This document shows, one piece after another, positions 12,150 through 23,283 of a stretch of 64,000 bases of DNA. The position numbers and the translations under genes are program-made. Origin of the DNA: Cloeon dipterum (lineage: Eukaryota > Arthropoda > Insecta > Ephemeroptera > Baetidae); assembly GCF_949628265.1 (NCBI RefSeq), contig NC_088790.1:23750545-23814544 (forward strand), written 5' to 3'. Position 1 is the first letter of the stretch. Every line of letters starts with the position of its first letter. Below the pieces are notes generated by a model, which saw only the letters and a program-made list of their open reading frames with translations, did not search any database and was not told the origin of the DNA.

Positions 12150-15100
12150 ATGTCTGACCTGAGGTCAGCGTCGCGGTCAGTGCGCGAGAAGCCCGAGCTG
12201 CCGCCGGATGAGCCCGAGGCGCCGCTCAGGCACCACCGCCGCTCCAAGGGCGCCCGCCTCAGGGAACTCACTGACAGGCTGAGGCACAACTCGGTCGACG
12301 AGCCAGACCCGCCCCCGCCACTGGTCCTGCAGCCGCCCCTGCCGCTGCCCCTGCTGCTGCCCCCGACCCCAGCCAACCTGCTCGCCGACGCCGCCAATGA
12401 CTCTGCCGCTGCGACTACAGAAACTTTGGTACTCGCGATTTTTTCTTTCCGTCCTATATTTCAATTTATCAAATCCAATCGAAATGTGACTTAGACTTGA
12501 GAGGCATTTTTAGTTTTTTTTATGAAAAAAACCCAAATAGTTTTTAATTTTAACCATCAAATTTAAAGCATGCCTTCAAAATCTATATAAATTATTTAGG
12601 GGTTTCAATATTCTTACTAGAGGGACTAGCAATCAAATATTCTTTTGGATGGAGCGCTCTAAAATTTCCTAACTGATCTGAAGCCAAAAATCAGCCATAT
12701 AGATTTATGAGAAGTTTGTTCAAAAAATAAATGCAAAATAATTTTTTAGTCAAATTAACAATTATTTTTCTAGTTGGATATTTATCATTAGTAAAACATT
12801 CTTAATCCAAACAAAATAAATATAAATTTTATTTTGTTTTTCTTTCCATTTTATTAATTTCTCTGAGGTTTTCATATTTTTAAATACAATCACCGCAGTC
12901 AATAAATTTTTATGTTTAAAAAATCAAGGTTTCATTTAACTTTTTATTTTTAAAGCCAAAAACAGCCAGAAGTATATTATTTATAACAAATTTGTAGTGT
13001 ATTCCATCGGTGGTTATTATTTATTTTAAAAAATTGTTCAAAACTCAACTGTTTAAACAGTCCATATTCAACATTTGAAAAAAATATTATATTTTGATGA
13101 TGAAAATTATTGTTGCGCTCAAACAATTTGATTTAATGTAAATTATTTAACTGAATTTAAATTTCAAATACTTATATATCCGTTTTGTTTGATATTTCCC
13201 ATGTATCGTTTTTTTATTGTTCAAAACCCGAAAAAATCTTTTCCAGACCGAGTGTTCAAGTTTGCTGCAACTGCAGAACCTAGACTCGCTGTCCGAGGGA
13301 GAGGCGGACAGCAGTAGTAGCGTTTCCTACTTTTCCCGCCGTTACAACAAGCGGCCGCTGCGGGGCCCGTACGGCCAGATCCTGGAGGCCGAGATGAAAC
13401 GCGTTTCCCCGGCCGCCAGCAAAGTGATGGACAGTGACCTCGGCTTCCTGCAGAGCCCCTCGGAGACGGCCCAGGCGGCCAGTCCACCGTGCCAGACGAT
13501 CACGGCGTTCGAACTCGGCGCCAGCAGCTCGTCCGTCGCGTCCTCGTCGGTCATCAGCAACCTCGAGGGCCATGTGCACCAGCGGGCTGCTTCCAGTCCG
13601 TGCCAAATGGTCGGCCTTGAGGAGCAAGTCAACGTCAGGGTCAGTTGACCACCTTTTAACCCTAAAATTTTGGTGTTTTTATTCTCTTCCTTTTGATAGT
13701 GCTTGATAGAAGATAACAATTTGCCAAATGATCTTTTTATGGTAAAATGATAAAATAAGATCACCAAAAATAGTTACTGAAAAGCGAAACGCGTTTGTTT
13801 TGAGCGAACATTTAATGTTAGAGGGCAGAAAAAAAATCAGATCATCTTAGTTTTTAAAATCCACCTCACTAATGTTTAAAATTTTATTTTTATCTCTGAA
13901 TTTCAATGCTATAAATTTAAAAAAAAAACTTTAATCTGGCAAAATTGAGGATATTTGGAGGTAAATAGATAAATATTTCAATTCTTACAGCAGAAAAATT
14001 AATGTGAGAATTTCTGCCTTGGCCAAAATATTTTTTCTTAGTAAAAAATTATTATTTTGTCCAGGATACAAGGACACACGTTGTCTACGAACTGTATGAA
14101 ACCGAAAAGTATTACGTGGATGCGTTACGCACTTTAGTCATGGTGAGCTCGGTTAAAAACGTGAAAAATCATCAGTTTTTAATATATATTTGGCATTGCA
14201 GAGTTACATGGTGCCTCTCAAAGAGTCTGAAAACTTGATAGAATCTCACATAGTAGACGAAATATTTTTTCAAATACCAAGCATATTGCACTATCACGAA
14301 ATCCTGCTGGAAGATCTGCAAAAGAAACTGGACAACTGGGACTGGAGGCAGAGAATCGGCGACACCTTTTTGGACGTGAGTGTTTTCTCATTCAAAAGAA
14401 TTAAAAAATTAGCACGTTGACTTGTTTTTTCTGGATTAATTGTAATTTATTAAATTTCTAAACCTTATCATTTATTTTAAACTCTCAAGGTGTTTGGAAA
14501 TTTTGTAATCAGGAAAGAACTGTTTCAGCTATAAATAAAATTTAATTTTCTTCCCTTTATAATTTTAAAAAGTACTAAAACCACATTTTGGCCAGAATAA
14601 AAATGTGTGTGTTTGCAGTTTTCTCAAAAGCAAGTGGTGGAGTGCTACACCGAGTTCATCAACAACTGGCAGCGGGCGAAATCATTAGTCAAGTCGGCCT
14701 GTCAAACGAAGCCTGCATTTAGCAACTTCCTCGAGGCCGTGTCTCGAGAGCACCGCGGCAAGCTGACGTTCGACGCGTTGCTCATCATGCCGGTGCAGCG
14801 GATCCCTCGCTACGAGCTTCTGATCCAGGTGCGGGCTGGTTGCTTCCCTTTGGTTTGGTTTTAGTCACACCTTTTCTCAGGCTCTGCTGAAGCACACAAG
14901 TAGTTCGCACCCTGATTACTCGTACCTAGTCTCTGCACAAAGAGCCATTCATGCACTCGCCGTCACCATAAATTGCAAGGGGCGGGCGTCTTGCACGGAG
15001 GATAACGAGAGTAAATTGAGCGTGAAAGAGGTAGAGAGCTTTCTCGATGGATGTGATATTTTCCCTGCACCCGACAGAACGTTCATTAGGTTTGTCTCGG

Positions 15101-18100
15101 CCTTGCTTTTGATTTTTTCCTCAAGTAATTTGCCATCTATAGGCATGACTTGGTCACTGTCAAAGTAGGAGAAAGTGCGAAAGAAAGAATGGTGTTTCTC
15201 TTTTCCGACTTGATGGTGATTGCCGGGGTCAAGAAACGCGGGCCAGTCCGCAAAACCTCTTCGTAAGCAGTCAATTTTGGTAGTTATTGGTACACGAATG
15301 CATGATTATTCTTTTTAGGAATAGCTTGACCAGCACATCCAGCATTTTAGAGTATAACAAGTTCAAAACTTTGATGAAGATTCCTCTTAGTGATGTAGAC
15401 TTTGCAAAAGGTAAATTTCAACTGGGTAGAGATTCAGAGCCGTCAACAGATGACACCACTGTTAATTTACAATTTTTACAAACGATTTGTGGAATTAATT
15501 TTAGTATTTAGCACGTCAAATGAATCTTTTGATATCAGCGACAGGATTTAAATCCGAAATCGCAGTTCTAGTTTCCGAGTATATTGTAATTAACTGGTGA
15601 CCCCATCTGTTGCCGGCTCCAAACACCAATGGTGTAGTTTTTTTTTTTTATTGAATACAATTTCAGCTCAAGATGAAAGTGTCAAACTTCTGATGCACGA
15701 AATAACTGAAATCAAAGAGGACAGTGACACTGTGAGCAGAATCATAGATCTCGCCAGCCGCCTTCATTGCAGTAGCCCGCGGCTGGAAGAAGTTTTGCAT
15801 GAAATGCAGATAAATCTGTCGAAAAAGCTGTTCGACAAGCAACTCGAGGAAAATGGCTTCCACTGCCTTACCATCAACGTGGCATCTCAGTAAGTGCTGT
15901 TCAAATTTTTTAAATTGAGAAAAGCGAATAAATCTATATATTTTTCATCCCCGTTAATGTCAGTGTATTTTACATTGATTTTTTCCTGTTGATTTTCTTG
16001 CAACTTTTGTAGCCCTGAGATAAAATTGAAAATTTAAATTATTTTTAAAAAAAATTCATCAGAATTAGGAATTATTCTCAGTCCAAATATTTTTCTGGGT
16101 TAAGCAGGATCCAAAAATTTGGAATGGTACAAATTATCTGTGAAATTGCGCTTTAAAATTTGTCGATTACAAAACGAAATCTATGACAAATAGAAAGGGT
16201 TCAAACAACATATAATAACAGATAATATATACATTAAATTTTTAAATAACATGAGCTAAAATTTAAATATTTAAATTTATTTTTACCTTGTCTAGAACTA
16301 ACATATCGAAAATAAACTATTTCCTATTTTAAGACCGAACCATAAATATTTTAAGTATTTATCCGACTTCTCAAGCGATTTATATTGTTCATTTGTTGTC
16401 GTTTAAAGTAAATCAGATGCACCTGATAAAAATATTCGGTCATCTAAAATTCCCAACTATTTAATGCAAATTCCTTAACACGCTGCTTAAATATTTTCTT
16501 TGCCTTTGTTCGCGGAAGTGTTTTCAATTTACTGATACTTCCCTCACTGAAGTTGCAAAAAAACCGCATTTTTTTAAAGCAGTGCAGTGGTTAAAAACGT
16601 TTTTTTTTTTCGTTTTTACCAGTTTCTTGCAAGCAATGTTTTCCTATTATTTTTCAATATTTTCTAATAATTCGTCCTGGTCCCGGCAAAATTGCGCAAC
16701 GTTCAACAAACACCGAAATTTTCATTGTCGAATTGATTGTTGACCTTTTCTTGCAACAAGGAAATTCGCGTTTTTTTTTAAAGAAATATATTTATTTTGA
16801 AAGCTACAGAAGTCCAGCCAATTTCGGAGAATTAAAGGCTGGTGCTTATTCTGCTACACAAGGCAGCATAATTTTAGTACATTAGTGTGCAAATTACATC
16901 AATAAATTATTTTTTAATGCAGTGTCGTTATTGAGAGTCCATTCTATTTTTAATAAGCCACTTTTTGATGTTTCGCTTCACAACACATTTGTCAGTTAAA
17001 TTTTTAAGTTCACTTGGTAACATGTTCCAAAGTCTTGGCAAGATACATTCAGATGTTCGGTTAAAATATTTGTTCACATGCATTGGTTCCACAACTGGGG
17101 CAGAAAGCAATATTCGAGTATTATACTGGTGTGTTCTCTGTTGGTTGTTGAAAGTTACGCAATTTTGCCGGGACCAGGACGAATTATTATTAGCTTAAAT
17201 AACCTTGACTTAAAAATTGTCAGAGATAAATTTTTGGAGAAATTGTGGCAGCAAAATGGCAATTTAAAAGAAAATATCTGCACAGTAGAGAAAATTTTGA
17301 CCACTCCGACCGAAATTTTTGATTTTCGCAGAAAAAAAAATGGAATAAATTCCTTTATTGCAATTCTTGCGCAAGAAATTGTAAAAATTGAGTGTTTAAA
17401 ACCAGTGGTGAAAACCCCAGGGGGTAAGCAGATTAAACTGACAGCTTCTGAGAAGCGATAGACAGATTAGTGATAATTGCTTGTCAACTATCCCTCAGAT
17501 GGACTACTTACCTGGTTTCGTTCACAAAAGTAGCGATCTCGGTACAATAGATGCGCTGAAAAAGGTCGAATATATGTATTCACCTTGTATTTATGTCTCT
17601 CCTTGCACTGCGGGGGGCATTGACAAGCAATATATCATTTTTCTTTCTACCGTTTTCTCTTTTTTTTTTTGAAACGCTGTATTTGAGTGTTCATTTTTCA
17701 TGTTTTGAGAAGTTTCTACTGAACTGGCGGTTTTGAAATCTGGACTCGAACTTTGGACAAAATAAATGGGAATTGAGTACTGCTGTGCGGTGAATTACGG
17801 AATTGAAGGCAAAAACGTGGGTGGTTTCGGTGCTGTACAAAGTAAACCATGAGTGGCGCGGGTGTGGATAGCACATTTGTTCGCCTATTCTTCCCTTCTG
17901 GCACGTGTCACCAAATTGAACCATCGGGATTCATGGTTTCCAAGCAGAAGTATAAGCGGCTTTATGAGAAAGAGCCGAGATTGGGTAACAATTTCTCGCG
18001 TCTTAAATATAAATTGCTTTTTTTACGTATTTTATGTGAATGCAAAAGGGACTGCTTTGTTAACAATAAGCTTGTTTTCTTTACAATTTTATGTTCTATG

Positions 18101-21100
18101 TATTCATGCTCAATTTTGTTGTACAGGTTTAACAAATTTGTAAGCTTGTGTGAAATCGACCGCAGAACCTTGACAATTTTTTTGACAGTCAGATTTATGT
18201 ATTATCTGTATTTTTCTCTCCCCTTGCACTGCGGGGGGCATTATTGACAGGTCCTTTGTCTGTCTGTCTCTTTTAAACTGAATCCTCTTTAGTGAAACGC
18301 TGTATTTTAGTGTTAATTTTGATTTTCTACTGAACTGGCTTATATATTTTACTAAAAATCATGAAAAGCTTTGAAGTAGATCATCGATTCAGGGTGACAA
18401 TTGAAAACTATTTGAATATTGTTGGATGCATTACACAGTTGATCGATAAAAAATTCAAATTTTCAAATTTTCTCCAAAATTAACAGTACCTGACCGCATA
18501 TTCTCGGCAGATTTCGATTGCTCTCGTCGATTTCTATCCAACAGCGTATAAAACCGTTTAGATGCTCCTGCATGATAAAAGTATTTGAGCATCTAAAATT
18601 CCCAACTATTTTATGCAAATTTTCTTTTCGAAAAAAATCCGATACACGCAATAACAATTAAACAGGTAGAGTTAAATGTATCCCTGATGTTTTAATTTCA
18701 GGTTGGAAACCCTCACCCTGATGTTTGACACGCCAGAACAGAGAGAAACGTGGGAGAGCGCAGTGACGGAAGCGAAGCAAAAGCTGGGTGAGCAGCTGAA
18801 TAATCAATTTTTAAAATTCATATTCAAATCAGGCCCTCTAGATCAAAAATTTTCGCCGCAATTTCTCTACCCTGTGACGATCAGGAAAACGAGGTCAGGC
18901 CTGCAGTTCACATGTGCAGCAGCGACTGCCGAGCCGATCCATAACGAAAGGTGCGCCTAATAAGCTTTATTAATTTTTACTGAATTAAATCTGAAATTCG
19001 GATTCCGCAGAGACATCTGGATTTGCAACAGTGACGGCTACGTTGGGCAAATTTGCATTTTACAACTGGGAGAGGAGCCCAAGATTCTGTCGACCAATGA
19101 AATTTGCGAATCGCGCATTCTGTGCATCACGGCAGCTACTGCTTATTCGGAGAGGTCTTGTTGAATTAAAGAAGCTAACATTGATTTTATATCAAATTTC
19201 AACTACGCAGTTCTGTAGTCACTTTCGACGACCACTTTGAAGGTTACCACGACTTGTCAGACTCGAATTTTGGTGAAAATTTTGCCGACATGCACGAGTC
19301 AACCATGTGGCTCGGAACCGAGGACGGAAACATTTTGGTTTACAGCAGCAAAAACGTCTGGCAGTGCAAGATGAAAACCAACCACGGCTTCACCGTTTAT
19401 TCCATACTGTAATATTTTAAGGACAAACATTCTAATTCAAATAACTGACTTTGAAATTTGCAGGTACCTCGACAACAGAATTTACGCCTCCCTGGCGAAC
19501 GGAAGCATTGTAATATACAGCAGAAACTCGAGTAATATCTTTTATTCTGTTAAAATCTTGGGTTTTAATGAAATTTAATTTTCCAGGCACTGGATGGGAT
19601 TTATCCGATCCGTTGTTCATCACAGTGAGCAGTCCGAACGTGCCAGTTACCAAAATGGTCCAAGTCGGGAATGGGGCCTTCATCTGGTGCGCTTGCCACA
19701 ACCTCATCTGCATCCTCAACACCAAAATGCTTCTTGTGGAGGTCAGTCTCTAGTTTTGCGTGAAATTTCGGGGCATTGCCTAAACTGAGTGGAACTAGAG
19801 GTCTCACAATCAGCCACAAGATTTAAGGCGGCAGCTGGCGGGACTGACATTATTTTAAACAGGAAGTTTGATCGTGCTTAACGACCCTTTTTAATTTTTT
19901 ACCCTTATTCACCGGCGGCTGGCTGAGACCTCTAGTGGAACCCATCTTGGATTTAAAAAATTTTGTGATGGGCTTGTTGCCCCAGAAAATTTTGGGTCGA
20001 AATTCCAAGAATGACCTCTTTTTAAATAATAATTTAGGCCATGTGAAATAAAATCATCCTTCGCAAAAATCGCCAACTCTAATACCCATTTTTTGTCTTT
20101 GTGAAGAACACGCTGTGCCTGGGCTTCAAAAACGACAAGTCGATTAACTGTATCTCGTGCGCGGGCAACACAGTGTGGATTTCCCTACAAAACTCCTCAA
20201 TTGTAAGACTGTATAATGGACTGAGCCTGGAGTTGCTTTGCGAAATCAACGTTGCCCAGAACGTCACAGCCATGCTGAAAAGTAAGAATCACCCCTTGCT
20301 TTTTATCCACGCTCGGATTGAAACGATTGCCGCGAATTCAGCAGGTTGCGATGACATAATTCGGCAACACAAGGCTGCCTGCCTGCGAGTGACCGCCCTG
20401 GTGGCGCATCAGGACTTTCTCTGGGTTGGAACCAGCGCCGGGGTCATTTTGAAAATCAGGACGCCCCCTGTTAATTCGTCGACGAAATTGAGCAAAGCCC
20501 CTTGCGTCAAAGGTTGGTCTAAATATTATTGTTCATTAATTAAAAATATTAAAATTATTTTAAACTAATTTAAATAAGTAATTCCAAAATCGTTTTTAAA
20601 CTATCCAAAATTAGATTAAATCAAAACCCCTCTGTTTAACTAATTTATTTTCAATCCCCTGAGGAAACAGCTAAGAAAATACGTAAAGGTGAATAGTATT
20701 AAACTAATTTTAAAACTATTGCTATTAGAATTTTAAACTGATGTGCAAATACAATTTTAAATTTAGCCATAATTTATTGCCTAAAATGATCACATTAATG
20801 AATTCAAAATTATCTTGTTAAACCATTTTTTAACCTTGCCAAGTTAATAACGGTTAATAAGAAATGGAAAAAAGTAAACAAATTTTAAGTAATATAAATT
20901 TTTGTTTATTCAGAGTTGACAATAAGTACTCAGAATAATTTTCTGAATTTAACCAACCCAAAAAACCTTTTATCAATAAATATATGCCGAATTTTCTGGC
21001 CATGTCTGTATAAACTAATTCAAACAGATTTTAAACATAAAAATTAATTTTTCGCTTGAACTGAAATTTAATTTTTCTATTAATTTTTCAGGTATAAGTA

Positions 21101-21300
21101 GAGGTCATACTGGCCACGTGCGTTTTCTCACGACGGTCGAGATGGAGTATGCACCTGATAAATCTAGTCATGGAACAATGAAACGTGCAGTTTTGGTGAT
21201 ATCTGGCGGTGATGGCTACGAGGATTTTCGCTGTTCAAATGTGTCCGAGCTAGCCGGCAGAGAGGATTCCACGAACCACCTTTTGGTGTGGCGGCTGTAA
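12150..21300 (+). CDS. ARHGEF17: ARHGEF17/TEM4-type Rho guanine nucleotide exchange factor
   Basis: DH-PH exchange factor for Rho-family GTPases with a C-terminal beta-propeller-like domain. Exons: 12150-12428, 13247-13639, 14065-14142, 14202-14375, 14619-14828, 14881-15089, 15143-15262, 15319-15410, 15667-15889, 18702-18787, 18833-18950, 19011-19154, 19211-19408, 19464-19531, 19587-19741, 20107-20281, 20345-20512, 21092-21300; 3099 nt, 1032 aa. Residues ~1-224 are Pro/Ser-rich. The DH domain starts near 225 (THVVYELYETEKYYVDALRT) and includes LLIMPVQRIPRYELLIQ. The PH part contains ERMVFLFSDLMVIAG. The C-terminal propeller carries KTRSGLQFTCAA, WICNSDGYVGQICIL, MWLGTEDGNILVY, DDIIRQHKAACLR, LWVGTSAGVIL, GHTGHVRFL and SGGDGYEDFR, all characteristic of ARHGEF17. 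Introns 18788-18832 (45 nt) and 20282-20344 (63 nt) are short, in frame and stop-free; removing them fits the family better. The N terminus is far shorter than in vertebrates, so upstream exons may be missing. Confidence 0.9.
15593..15640. repeat. Fragment of foldback family F2 in an intron
   Basis: ACTGGTGACCCCATCTGTTG followed by CCGGCTCCAAACACCAA matches the arm of the foldback elements at 39465-39892 and 48005-48415 (CATCTGTTGGCGGCTTCAAA). It is a short remnant lying just before the acceptor of the exon at 15667. Confidence 0.5.
16673..17181. mobile_element. MITE (CGTCCTGG family), copy 2, interrupted by a LINE fragment
   Basis: The outer ends are the same ~28-bp inverted repeats as the intact copy at 8791-8930. 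The left part stops after GAAATTCGCGTTT and the right part resumes at TTGGTTGTTGAAAG, which are adjacent in the intact copy. The interruption is a ~367-bp insert (16774-17140). Confidence 0.75.
16774..17140 (-). mobile_element. 5'-truncated non-LTR retrotransposon (LINE) tail
   Basis: On the minus strand this reads a 60-codon open frame (17110 to 16928) containing LPRLWNMLPSELKNL and a basic C terminus. That is the typical C-terminal tail of a LINE reverse transcriptase ORF. After the stop comes a ~150-nt 3' UTR with AATAAA, ending in a run of A (poly-T at 16771-16779 on the plus strand). The upstream part of the element is absent, as expected for 5' truncation. It is inserted inside a MITE, which is itself inside a dispersed repeat. 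Confidence 0.65.
17490..18660. repeat. Composite dispersed repeat, copy 2
   Basis: Shares with copy 1 (9060-10490) the segments CAATAGATGC(A/G)CT, CTCCTTGCACTG, AAACGTGGGTGGTTTCGGTG, GAAACGCTGTATTTTAGTGT and GATTGCTCTCGTCGA. Two internal sub-copies of the TTGCACTGCGGGGGGCATT segment occur (near 17607 and 18228). The segment order differs from copy 1. Non-coding. Confidence 0.6.
19796..19934. mobile_element. 139-bp hAT-like MITE in a Rho GEF intron
   Basis: Terminal inverted repeats TAGAGGTCTCA / TGAGACCTCTA (11 bp) are flanked by a perfect 7-bp direct repeat GTGGAAC (19789-19795 and 19935-19941); as 8 bp it has one mismatch. The TAGAG start and the 7-8-bp duplication fit hAT elements. A related fragment (TTTTTCACCGGTGGCTGG...GGCTGGCTGAGACCTCT) lies near 59680-59725. 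Confidence 0.7.
20513..21091 (+). other. Last Rho GEF intron, AT-rich
   Basis: A 579-nt intron between the last two exons, from GTTGGT to TTTTTCAG. Simple AT-rich sequence; I see no embedded gene or element. Confidence 0.7.
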
Positions 21301-21585
21301 AATTGTATTCGCGGAAAATGTGGATGGTTTAATCAGTTGCTGAACTAATTTTGCTGTGACCTGGTTCGAGAAAACTTAAAAAAAAAGAAGAGAGGATGTC
21401 TAATCTGCGAATAGAACTGTGTAAATGCTTGTTATCTCTTTGTACTGTTATTTTTTATAAAAATTTACTGCCTCCCAACCCCCTAAACTGAATATATATT
21501 ACACATATATTGCTCAATTGGCATATTTTAAATTTATCAGCTTGAAACATTAACTCGGACACCGCCGCTGCTAATTATTATTGCT

Positions 21586-21617
21586 TTTATTCCAAGTAAT
21601 AAAATGCAAAAAATAAA
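21586..21617. terminator. Overlapping poly(A) signals of two convergent genes
   Basis: TTTATT at 21586-21591 (AATAAA on the minus strand, for MARCHF5) sits just left of AATAAA at 21598-21603 and 21612-21617 on the plus strand (for the Rho GEF). The two transcripts would therefore overlap tail-to-tail in the 21301-21652 interval. Confidence 0.45.
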
Positions 21618-21652
21618 CTCCTTATCAATTTTATTTTTTCCCTTATGTACAA

Positions 21653-23283
21653 TTAACTTTCGATCGTCTCTTCGACCGATTGGCTATTTTTCTGCTCTGG
21701 CGTAAAGTCTATGATGCGCCGAAGGGAATGGCGAATGTAACACTGTTGCTTATAGTATACCCTTAGTGCTCCCTTAACTCCAACAAATATCAGTCCACCC
21801 TGAAATTAGAGCAATGCAGTCCATAATGAAATAATAATTGGGATAATTTAATTTAAATGTAGCTGACAAGTTGAACACAAAGAGATTAATGTCAAATTAA
21901 TTTTGATACAATTTAAAAATAAACGGTGGAAATAATATAATAAATCCTTGCCCTGAACTTGACAGTCAGGCATCGTCAAATTCTTTTAGCATTTTATACC
22001 ATTTTTACTTCATAAAAATAAATTATAATTAACTATCTAAAAAGCATTCAAATTAAAATTAATTTAATTTAAAAACTCAACTCACCAACAAGGTTCTCTG
22101 CACATTGGAAGCCGTGGACTCTAGGAGGAGCCTGCCGCAGAGGCTGGCGGCTGTGGGCAGGATGAGGGCGCTGCAGAGAATGCGGGTCGAGGAAACAGGG
22201 TCCGTGAGCTGGGGCAACTCGGCGCTGGGCCGCGCCTCCTCGGGTTGGAAGTAGCGGAACGAGGGCATCAGGTAGCCCAGGGCGGGCAGACTTTGCACCT
22301 GGCGTCGCACGAACTGCAGCAGGTAGTCCTCCCAGTGGATCAGCTTGGAGAGAATTAAAACCAGGGGGATCGAGGGAAGACCGACGAGCAGCGTCAGTGG
22401 GTCTGCCGTCTCCATGAAGAAAACGCCTTCCTTCTTGCCCATCACCTGAATTTATGTTAATTTTATTACTCTTGAAGGGAACCCTTGCTTTTACTGATTG
22501 AGCCAACATAAAATAATGTGAAAATAAATAGAGAAATAGACAATTAACTGATTTATTATTAATGACTTTTAAACGTAAATAATAGAGAATGCAAACCTGA
22601 AGGACTGTGATGGCTCCGTAAGAGGCTGCTGTCCAGTAGAGTGAGCCGAGAACAATGCCAGCAGTGACAAACGGACTTACTCTAATCATTATGTTGTCTC
22701 CAGTATTTATCAGCATCTCGAGAAACCCTGCAAACGCGAAAATTGCATTCAAGTCATTAACAAGCTGTGAGATTACGATTTGCCTGGAGAAATTTTAAAA
22801 AAATTGGACTTTTCCGAGAATTGGAAAAAATCAGGATTCAATTTTAAACCACTAAATTGATTTCAAACCTTCAGGTCATCAAATAAAACATTTATATTCA
22901 CACAGTTCAGAGTTTTCCCTCATAAAAATGTTTCTAACCTGGTTCAGGAAAGACTATGTGGTAGATAGTGCCGCATTGGGGACAAGGCACTTTGCTGTAG
23001 CAGTCGCCTTTTTGTTTCTCATCAATCCAGCGTTGTATGCACTTCTGGTGCACCCATTTCGTTGTTCCGCGGCACCGGCACGGCTGCACCCACGTAGCCA
23101 GCGCATCTTCTTCGTCTGAAGCGTAACAAACCCAGCAAGACCTATTTCTGCATGAAAATCGATTTAGTAAAAATCTTGCCGCAGAAAAAAAAGCAGAAGA
23201 ATTATGTACTCGTCAATATTGCTCTTGTTCTCCTCGGCAGCAGGTACTATTGACTTGGAGATTTCCTCAAATTTATTTGACAT
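21653..23283 (-). CDS. MARCHF5: MARCHF5-type RING-CH E3 ubiquitin ligase
   Basis: Multi-pass RING-CH E3 ligase; the family sits in the mitochondrial outer membrane and ubiquitinates fission/fusion and import factors. Exons from high to low: 23210-23283, 22939-23147, 22597-22727, 22086-22445, 21653-21799; 921 nt, 306 aa (human about 278). The C4HC3 RING-CH is complete: C29, C32, C48, C50, H58, C61, C80, C83 (SCWVC, PCRCRGTTKWVHQKC, CPQC). The hydrophobic segments that follow include family blocks GSLYWTAASYGAITVLQ, DPLTLLVGLPSIP, IHWEDYLLQ and SSTRILCSALILPTAA. The C terminus is a GGLIFVGVKGALRVYYKQQQ-like block (Cys replaces the last Gln). The N-terminal 25 residues are acidic and family-variable. 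All phases agree. It converges on the Rho GEF and diverges from the gene at 24142. Confidence 0.95.

Larger units (their letters stand above)
16560..17470 (+). repeat. Dispersed repeat family X, copy interrupted by a MITE
   Basis: Sequence on both sides of the MITE at 16673-17181 is continuous with the uninterrupted copy at 36110-36500 and the reverse copy at 9420-9820. Shared blocks are CAGTTTCTTGCA(A/G)GCAATG, GAAAATATCTGCACAGT, ATGGAATAAATTC and CAATTCTTGCGCAAGAAATT. It lies in the 2.8-kb Rho GEF intron 15890-18701. Confidence 0.7.

Noticed and set aside
12023..12464. Minus-strand open frames over the Rho GEF first exon
   Set aside because: They are Gly/Ser/Arg-rich shadows of a GC-rich Pro-rich coding exon.
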